DNA of 47,055 nt from JAGNXB01 sp964471595 (lineage in GTDB: Bacteria; Bacteroidota; Bacteroidia; Chitinophagales; Saprospiraceae), in NCBI GenBank assembly GCA_964471595.1, contig CAYYGN010000024.1:1-47055 (forward strand). The letters are read 5' to 3'. The translations under genes and the position numbers were made by a program. This document shows positions 41,141-47,055 of this stretch, one piece after another (position 1 is the stretch's first letter; each line of letters opens with the position of its first letter). The notes below the pieces were generated by a model. The model saw only the letters and a list, made by a program, of their open reading frames with translations. It did no database searches and had not been told where the DNA came from.

Positions 41141-44100
41141 ATGAGAACTGCTCTACGTTTATTCCTCATTCTCTGTGTATTAGGCACAGGAAGTGCTTTG
41201 ATGGCCCAGGAAGTATGCGACAACGGTGTCGATGACGACGCTGATGGTTTGGTGGACATCCTGGATCCGGACTGTGAATGCACGGGCATATATATCGAAG
41301 GGCCTTCCAATGCCATTCCGAATGGCTCCTTCGAGGACCAGATCTGTTGCCCACAGTCTTTCAGTGAAATGAACTGCGCCTCTCCCTGGCAACAGGGCAA
41401 TAATGCCACGACGGATTACATCCACACCTGCGGTTTCGTGCTTTCCGCGATTTTTGATGTAGGCCTGATACCGTTTCCCTCGGGAAATGGAATCGCCGGC
41501 ATGGTCTGGGCCGACAGTTGGAAGGAATACCTGAGCAGTTGCCTCAACGAGGAGCTTGAAGCAGGTACAGAATTTACTTTCACCCTCCAGGTGGCCATGA
41601 TGTCCATCAACAACAACGGTTCCGCCTGCCAGGGCGGGTTTCCCACCAATTTCGGGCCGGTCAATCTGACCTTGTACGGCCATCCGGATTGCAACAACCT
41701 GAATGTGGGAGGGACCGGCTGTCCCAGTGGCGTTGATCCCAACTGGATTGAACTGGGATTTGTGACATATACCCCCCAGGGGGCATGGGGTGAGGTTTCA
41801 TTCACCTTTACACCCCCAACGAACATCAATGCCATCATGTTGGGCCCCCCCTGCAATCTGCCACCCGGATACAGCGGCGTACCGTGCTATGCCTACATGG
41901 TAGTGGATGATCTGCAACTATCCGGCGAAACCCTGATCACCGAACTGGATATTCTCACCATCGGACAGCCCTGCAATTTTGCCTACGCCCTCGATGCCTT
42001 TGTGGATCATCAGGGGGGCACCTGGCAATGGTATTTCAACGGGGCCGCACTTCCCGGACAAACGCAATCCACCCTTCCCCTTTCGGAAAACAACTACCAG
42101 TCCGGCAAATATTACGTGCGCTATGACACGCCGGACGGCTGCATCATCGACAGTATCCAAATCGACATACCCGGATGGGACACCCTCGAAGTGGAGGTTT
42201 TTTTCTGTCCTGGATCCAGTATCAGTTGTGCCGGAGAGACCTATTACGTTCCAGGGACCTACGAGGTCAATCTCCTCACACCCCAGGGATGTGACAGCGT
42301 GGTGACCTGTATTGTCACGGAATATGACCTCGTCCCGCCCACCATCATCGATATTGATACCTGTGGCCCCGTCGCCATTCCCATCTGCAACGAAGTGGTC
42401 ACCGAGACCGGATATTACGAGATCTACTGTACGGACTACCGGGGATGTGACAGTATTGTCGCGCTGGACCTGCGGGTGATGACGCCGGAAGCCGTTATTA
42501 CGCCGCCTCCGCTCCTGGATTGCCACCCGTTGGCCGATGTGGTGCTGGACGGCTCGGTTTCTCCTTTGAATCCGATCCCCACCGGCAATACGTATTACGA
42601 ATGGGACGGGCCTGCGGACGGTTTCAACAGCAGCCTGGATGAACCCTGGGTCATCGTGATCAAGCCCGGGAAGTATTGCCTGAAACTCACTTATGAAAAC
42701 AATGGTATAAGTTGTTCGGATACCGCCTGTGTGACGGTCATGTCCAGCGCCGCATTGCCGGAGCAACCCGATCTGAGCGGTCCGATTGGCGGATGTCCGG
42801 GTGACACCCTGACCTTCCGGCTGGAAGCCAACGGTACCGTGCCCCATACGGGCTATGCCTGGACACTGCCCGCCGGTGCGCTGATGCAACAGGTCAATGA
42901 TTCGACGGTATGGTACTTCCTCGACCAGCCGGGCACCGTGACGCTTTGCGGATGGACATTCAACGAATGCGGCTCATCCGATTCCATTTGTGTGCAAATT
43001 CTGACCGCCAATACGGATACGATTTACATGACCTCCACCACCTGCGATCCGGGATCGGAAGGGGTTTTCACCACCAGCCAATTAAACCAGTTCGGATGCG
43101 ACTCCATCGTGGTGGAGACCATCAACCTGGTCCCCTCCTATTTCGCCGAGGTCGTGTTGACCACCTGTGACCCTGCACAAGCCGGGGCGGACACGCTGTT
43201 CCTTGCTTCGCAATACGGATGCGACAGCATCATCGCGACAAGGACCGATCTGCTGCCTTCCCACTTCACACCGCTCACGCTTTACACTTGTGATTCGCTG
43301 GCGGCCGGCAAGGATACCCTTTGGCTTTCCAACCAGTTCGGTTGTGACAGCGTTGTGGCCATCGACCGCATATTTACCGGCAGTTTTCAGGAAGAGACGA
43401 CGACCCGGATTTGCGGAGCGGGTACCGACTACACGGATTCCCTCCTGATCACGACAGGGCCGTGTGACAGCCTCTTCATCACGCATTACGAATACGTCCC
43501 GTTGGATACGACCTGGATGCAGTCCTCCACGTGCAATCCCGGTCAGGCAGGGACCTTTGTTACCGTTCTGCCGGCGTCCACCGGATGTGACAGCACCCTG
43601 ATCACGGAGATCGCCTTAGTTCCGTTGGATACCACCTGGCAAATGGCCACCACTTGTGATCCCGCCATGGCAGGTACCCAGGTCACCGTTCTTGTGACGC
43701 CGGCCGGATGCGACAGTGTGCTTGTCGTGCAGACGGACCTCCTGCCCTCCGATGCGGTGCAGGTGGACACCTTCACCTGCGATCCCGGCTCGGCCGGGCA
43801 GCAGGTCGTTGTCATGTCCAATCAGTACGGGTGCGACAGCATCGTTACCATCATCACCGAATATCGGGGTGTGGACACGCAATTCGTCCAGTTGTTCACC
43901 TGTCTGATCCAGGAAGCGGGTATCGCCTCGGAAGTGATTCCGGGCACCTGGTGTGATACGGTGCGTGTGACGGAAACGCTTTACATCCCCTCTTCTTTCT
44001 CCAGAGACACCCAGATCGTCTGCGGTGCACTGGGCCCTCTTTCGGATACGTTGTTTTTGACAAACACCGCCGGTTGTGACAGTCTTGCCGTGACGGATTT

Positions 44101-44893
44101 CGTCTATGTCCTTTTGGAGGCAGAAGTGGAAACAACGGATGAGCGATGTGCCGGTGATCGCAATGGCCTGATAGAAGTTTCAGGGTTGACCGGGGCGTTG
44201 CCACCGGTCAGGTTCCGTCTGGGATCAGGTCCCTGGCAAACCGACCCGGCATTTTCCGATCTCACGCCGGGCACATACACCCTCTATGCGGAGGATGACC
44301 GCGGCTGCAGGGATACACTATCCGGACTTGTCATCCTGCCCGGAGTCTTGCTGGAGGTTTTTGCCGGCGATGACCAGTTGGTCGAATTTGGAGAGAACGC
44401 ACCGATACAAGCCACATCCAGCCATGTGCTGACTCAGCTCTTGTGGTCGGCCACCGATCCGGTGGATTGCGAGGATTGCCCTTCCACATGGATAGGTCCT
44501 GTTGAAGAAAACCAGACGGTCACCTTGTGGGGCATGACGGCCGAAGGCTGCGAAGACACGGACGAATTGAGCCTCCTGGTGCGCAAACAGGTCAAAGTAT
44601 TCATCCCCAACAGTTTCTCCCCCGATCTGGATGGCATCAACGACATCTTCTCCATTTACGGCAACCGGTTTGTCAAATCGGTCCGCAACCTGGCGATTTA
44701 CGACCGCTGGGGCAATGCGCTGTACGAACGCACCGATCTGCCCATCAATGATCCCTCCCAGGGGTGGGACGGTTCTTTCCGCGACAAATTCATGGACCCT
44801 GGCGTTTACATTTATGTCGTGGAGGTGGAGTTGACGGATGGATCCTTCCGATTGTACAAAGGCGACGTTACCTTGATTTCCAGCAAAAAGTAA
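41141..44893 (+). CDS. Large secreted Cys-rich T9SS type B protein with GCDS repeat array (paralog B)
   Basis: 1250 aa. The signal peptide is residues 1-23 (LRLFLILCVLGTGSALMAQ). The Asp-rich segment NGVDDDADGLVDILDPDC comes first. A Cys-rich probable jelly-roll of about 210 residues follows (IPNGSFED, TDYIHTCGF, GLIPFPSGNG, LPPGYSGVPCYAYM). Ig-like segments (GGTWQWYFNG) and a PKD-like module (VVLDGSVSPLNPIP) come next. About nine repeats of about 41 residues cover residues 625-992, each with TC(D/N)P and GCDS; then a SprB-like repeat (ERCAGDRNGLIEVSGLTG). The last 97 residues are the CHU_C sorting domain (FIPNSFSPDLDGINDIF, YDRWGNALYERTD, DPGVYIYVVEVELTDG). It should be secreted by the T9SS and fixed at the surface. 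An extra ATG at 41135 would add two residues. Function unknown; paralogous to A and C. Confidence 0.9.
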   Translation: MRTALRLFLILCVLGTGSALMAQEVCDNGVDDDADGLVDILDPDCECTGIYIEGPSNAIPNGSFEDQICCPQSFSEMNCASPWQQGNNATTDYIHTCGFVLSAIFDVGLIPFPSGNGIAGMVWADSWKEYLSSCLNEELEAGTEFTFTLQVAMMSINNNGSACQGGFPTNFGPVNLTLYGHPDCNNLNVGGTGCPSGVDPNWIELGFVTYTPQGAWGEVSFTFTPPTNINAIMLGPPCNLPPGYSGVPCYAYMVVDDLQLSGETLITELDILTIGQPCNFAYALDAFVDHQGGTWQWYFNGAALPGQTQSTLPLSENNYQSGKYYVRYDTPDGCIIDSIQIDIPGWDTLEVEVFFCPGSSISCAGETYYVPGTYEVNLLTPQGCDSVVTCIVTEYDLVPPTIIDIDTCGPVAIPICNEVVTETGYYEIYCTDYRGCDSIVALDLRVMTPEAVITPPPLLDCHPLADVVLDGSVSPLNPIPTGNTYYEWDGPADGFNSSLDEPWVIVIKPGKYCLKLTYENNGISCSDTACVTVMSSAALPEQPDLSGPIGGCPGDTLTFRLEANGTVPHTGYAWTLPAGALMQQVNDSTVWYFLDQPGTVTLCGWTFNECGSSDSICVQILTANTDTIYMTSTTCDPGSEGVFTTSQLNQFGCDSIVVETINLVPSYFAEVVLTTCDPAQAGADTLFLASQYGCDSIIATRTDLLPSHFTPLTLYTCDSLAAGKDTLWLSNQFGCDSVVAIDRIFTGSFQEETTTRICGAGTDYTDSLLITTGPCDSLFITHYEYVPLDTTWMQSSTCNPGQAGTFVTVLPASTGCDSTLITEIALVPLDTTWQMATTCDPAMAGTQVTVLVTPAGCDSVLVVQTDLLPSDAVQVDTFTCDPGSAGQQVVVMSNQYGCDSIVTIITEYRGVDTQFVQLFTCLIQEAGIASEVIPGTWCDTVRVTETLYIPSSFSRDTQIVCGALGPLSDTLFLTNTAGCDSLAVTDFVYVLLEAEVETTDERCAGDRNGLIEVSGLTGALPPVRFRLGSGPWQTDPAFSDLTPGTYTLYAEDDRGCRDTLSGLVILPGVLLEVFAGDDQLVEFGENAPIQATSSHVLTQLLWSATDPVDCEDCPSTWIGPVEENQTVTLWGMTAEGCEDTDELSLLVRKQVKVFIPNSFSPDLDGINDIFSIYGNRFVKSVRNLAIYDRWGNALYERTDLPINDPSQGWDGSFRDKFMDPGVYIYVVEVELTDGSFRLYKGDVTLISSKK
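43016..44118 (+). repeat. Tandem array of about nine 41-residue GCDS repeats within paralog B
   Basis: Coding repeats with a period of about 118-125 nt. Each unit reads roughly T-x-TTCDP-x-x-AGT, a variable strand, (N/T)-x-x-GCDS-(I/V/L), and ends LVPLDTT or a variant. The Cys pairs recur at nearly constant spacing; one unit has WCDT and one GPCDS. DNA identity between units is moderate, which indicates an old expansion. Paralog A enters the same array at about residue 615 before the window edge. Confidence 0.8.
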
Positions 44894-45163
44894 ATCATTG
44901 TTTTTTCAGGCCGGGACGCGTTTTTAAATGGGTTTTTCGGGATCGTACATGGTCGTTAGCAGCGGCTTCTGCCGTGGGATCAAGCGGGTTGTCCGGCATT
45001 CACGGATGATGAGACCATGGCAGAAGACATCCCCGCATGATGACATGGGAAGAATTATCGGGCGAATCGTCTCATGGCATGATTTGAAGGAAATGTCGTA
45101 ATTTGACATAATAATTCGAAGAGGGCACTGATTTATCCCATAGCTTTATGCTTAAAATGGCTA
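44894..45163. other. Intergenic region between paralogs B and C with inverted repeats
   Basis: 270 bp without a credible gene. It is more AT-rich than its surroundings. CTTCTGCCGTGG (44966-44977) can pair with CCATGGCAGAAG (45015-45026), 12 bp with one G-U over a 37-nt loop. ATGAGAC near 45008 can pair with GTCTCAT near 45069. A T-run follows the B stop without a strong stem. Nothing else is recognised. Confidence 0.4.
45141..45148 (+). promoter_or_regulatory. -7-like box TAGCTTTA for paralog C
   Basis: TAGCTTTA lies 15 nt before the ATG at 45164 and resembles the TACCTTTA of paralogs A and B. Seven of eight positions match TAnnTTTG. A TTCG lies 21 nt upstream. Confidence 0.35.
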
Positions 45164-47055
45164 ATGATGAAACGATTTTTGTTCGTCATGGCGGGCATGA
45201 TCATCGCAACATCCCTGTGGACCCAGGAAATATGCAATAACGCGTTGGATGATGACGGGAACGGACTGATCGACTTGCACGATCCGGCATGCTTCTGTTC
45301 AGGAATTTCGATATCGGATGAAGTTTCATCCATCATCCCGAATAACGGGTTTGAGACCTTTGGATGCTGCCCTTCCTCCTTCTCCGAATTGGATTGCGCT
45401 ACAGGCTGGGAAAATGGAGCGAAAACCACACCTGATTATTTGCACACCTGCGGGTTTGTATTACCCGGAATGGAGGATGCCGGTCTTATCCCTTTCCCGG
45501 AAGGGAACGGAATCCTTGGGGCTATATACAGTTATAGCTGGAAGGAATATGTCGGCACATGCCTGATCGGCCCGTTGGAAGAAGGCAAGGATTACTCCTT
45601 GTCGTTTTTTGTGGCCGCGATACCGATCGAAACCAATGGCACCTTGTGCAATGAAGGCAACCATTCTTTCGAGCCGGTGGCCATCACGCTTTACGGCAAC
45701 AAGTCATGCCATTTTCAACTGCAGACTACCGGTTGCCCCAGCTGGGCGGATACCGAGTGGGTGGAGTTGGGCGTGTTTGTTTATCCACCGGACAAGGAAT
45801 GGGATACGGTGACGATTTCCTTCACGGCTCCTTTCGACGTCAACGGGATCATGCTGGGTGCTCCCTGTGATCTTCCGCCCGGTTATAGCGGTATTCCCTG
45901 TTATGCTTACATGGCCTACGATCATTTGCGCCTGTACCAACACAGCCATTTTACAGCACTTTCCTTCGAACCTGTCAATCTGCCCTGTGATGAGGATTAC
46001 GGCCTGAAAGCGGAGGTTGATCCTGACGGAGGAGTGTGGCAGTGGTATTTCGATGGTATCGCCATCCCGGGTGAAGATGGGCCGGAATTTTTATTGGATA
46101 ACAACAACGGTGAAGAAGGGATCTATCAGGTAGTGTATTCCCTGTCAGGAGCATGTATCTCGGACAGCATTTTGGTGGCATTGCCTTCCGACGTGACGGT
46201 TTCGCAAGAGGTTTACCTGTGTCCCAATTCTTCGGTGTCCTGTGCGGGTCAAATGTTTGACAGCGCCGGTATATTTCAGGTCATCATTCCCTTGCCCAAT
46301 GGTTGCGACAGCATCGTGGAATGCGTGGTCAAGCCCCATGAAATGCCCGAGGCCACCTGGTGGCAGGTGGACACTTGCGGACCGGTGGTCCTGATGGTCT
46401 GCGGCGAAGTTTTTTCGTCCACTGGCGTGTATGAGATCACCTGCAGAGACGTATGGGGATGCGATAGTCTCGTAATGCTTGATCTGCACGTTGTGTCGCC
46501 GGTCGCCGCTATCGCCAAACCAGGTTTCCTGGAGGAGGGTTCCCATGCCAGCGTCTTGCTCGATGGAACCGGATCGTCTCCGGGTCCTTTCCCCGGAGGG
46601 ACGACATCCTGGCAATGGCTGGGGCCTCCGGATGGATTTTTGGGGGCGACGGACGCCCCTGTCGCTTTCGCCGTCAGGGAGGGATAATATTGTCTGGTGG
46701 TGCAACAAGAGTACAACAGCACGGTCTGCACGGATACGTTATGTGTGACCGTGAGAAAAAAACGGATACAGGAAGAACCACCGGTCAAAACCGGAGACGG
46801 GAAGGGCCATCTGAGTGACACAAGCTACTTTCAGGAGATGGTCGCTCCCTATCAAAACGGATACCAGCCTGGCGTTTTTATTCCCAACAGTTTTTCGCCC
46901 AACGGAGACGGGGTCAATGATGTATTTCGGTTATATGGAAGCAAGGGAATGAAAAAGGTGCTTCGTCTGACCATTATCGATCGTCAAGGCGATATGGTTT
47001 TTCAACAATTGCAAGACGCTCTTGGCGATTCATCTCCCGGATGGGATGGTACCCA
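45164..47055 (+). pseudogene. Paralog C: secreted Cys-rich T9SS protein interrupted by an in-frame TAA; runs off the window
   Basis: The first ORF (507 aa, stop TAA at 46685-46687) has a signal peptide ending LWTQ, the Asp-rich segment NALDDDGNGLIDLHDPAC, the same N-terminal module as A and B (PDYLHTCGF, GLIPFPEGNGILG, WKEYVGTC, LPPGYSGIPCYAYM) and GVWQWYFDG. Reading on in the same frame after the TAA gives YCLVVQQEYNSTVCTDTLC, which aligns with YCLKLTYENNGISCSDTAC in B. It then continues without a stop to a CHU_C domain (VFIPNSFSPNGDGVNDVF, IIDRQGDMVFQQ, GWDGT) cut by the window edge. The reading frame is unchanged, so this is one nonsense codon (codon 508), not a frameshift. The repeat array of A and B is absent: the protein goes almost directly to the sorting domain. 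Either the gene is freshly inactivated, the codon is read through, or the base is an assembly error. Confidence 0.8.

Noticed and set aside
46688..47055. A frameshift as the cause of the interruption in paralog C
   Set aside because: The CHU_C domain and the upstream ORF are in the same frame; only one stop codon separates them.
1..47055. tRNA genes, rRNA, CRISPR arrays, insertion sequences, phage or toxin-antitoxin genes
   Set aside because: I looked for these on both strands and saw none; reading by eye could miss a single tRNA.

Overview
The window is about 47 kb of GC-rich chromosome from a member of the Bacteroidota, most likely class Saprospiria (inference). The evidence is four secreted proteins of the type IX secretion (T9SS) type. 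Three end in, or run toward, the CHU_C/type B sorting domain, and three carry Asp-rich 'DDDGxGxxD' N-termini and GCDS repeats of the kind seen in Saprospiria. Further evidence is a SusC/TonB-style outer-membrane receptor with a carboxypeptidase-regulatory domain, a Bacteroidota-type N-acyltransferase, a short CarB, and many TAnnTTTG-like -7 promoter boxes. I saw no tRNA, rRNA, CRISPR array, insertion sequence or phage gene. Most of the window is ordinary core genome.

Layout. 1-2151 (minus) is the 5' part of a large secreted Cys-rich protein (paralog A), cut by the window edge. 2358-3770 (minus) is an unknown helical protein. 3863-7908 (plus) holds a type B T9SS protein, riboflavin synthase ribE and an unknown conserved protein in a tight row. 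7905-12975 (minus) holds a BNR-repeat exoprotein, a LolA-like periplasmic protein and a membrane-anchored dihaem cytochrome c. 13130-15716 holds thiL (plus), then trmB and an OmpA-family lipoprotein (minus). 15875-20503 (plus) holds a small four-helix membrane protein, a TonB-C-like exported protein, an unknown lipoprotein and a dipeptidyl peptidase IV. 20534-24919 (minus) holds rpoN, an ABC exporter and a DsbA-family oxidoreductase. 25127-27371 (plus) holds a MarC protein and pepD. 27388-28566 (minus) is malic enzyme.

28691-35172 (plus) is a co-directional run: an NlpE-like lipoprotein that has lost its Cys pair, two tandem alpha/beta hydrolases, an OlsB/GlsB-like N-acyltransferase with an eroded first domain, and carB without its allosteric domain. 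35366-39924 (plus) holds a DUF4440-like lipoprotein, an exported M20 amidohydrolase and an outer-membrane beta-barrel receptor. 39939-41030 (minus) holds a GNAT acetyltransferase and a doubtful ORF. 41141-47055 (plus) holds paralogs B and C of the Cys-rich family; C has an in-frame stop codon ahead of an otherwise intact sorting domain.

The most unusual material is the A/B/C family of T9SS cargo: a shared N-terminal module, a tandem array of about 41-residue Cys-containing repeats in A and B, and a disrupted, array-less C. The second pattern is a set of unrelated genes whose -7 promoter box lies about 4 nt before the start codon, which predicts leaderless mRNAs. Several hairpins stand in leaders or between genes, notably upstream of marC and directly before the BNR-protein gene.
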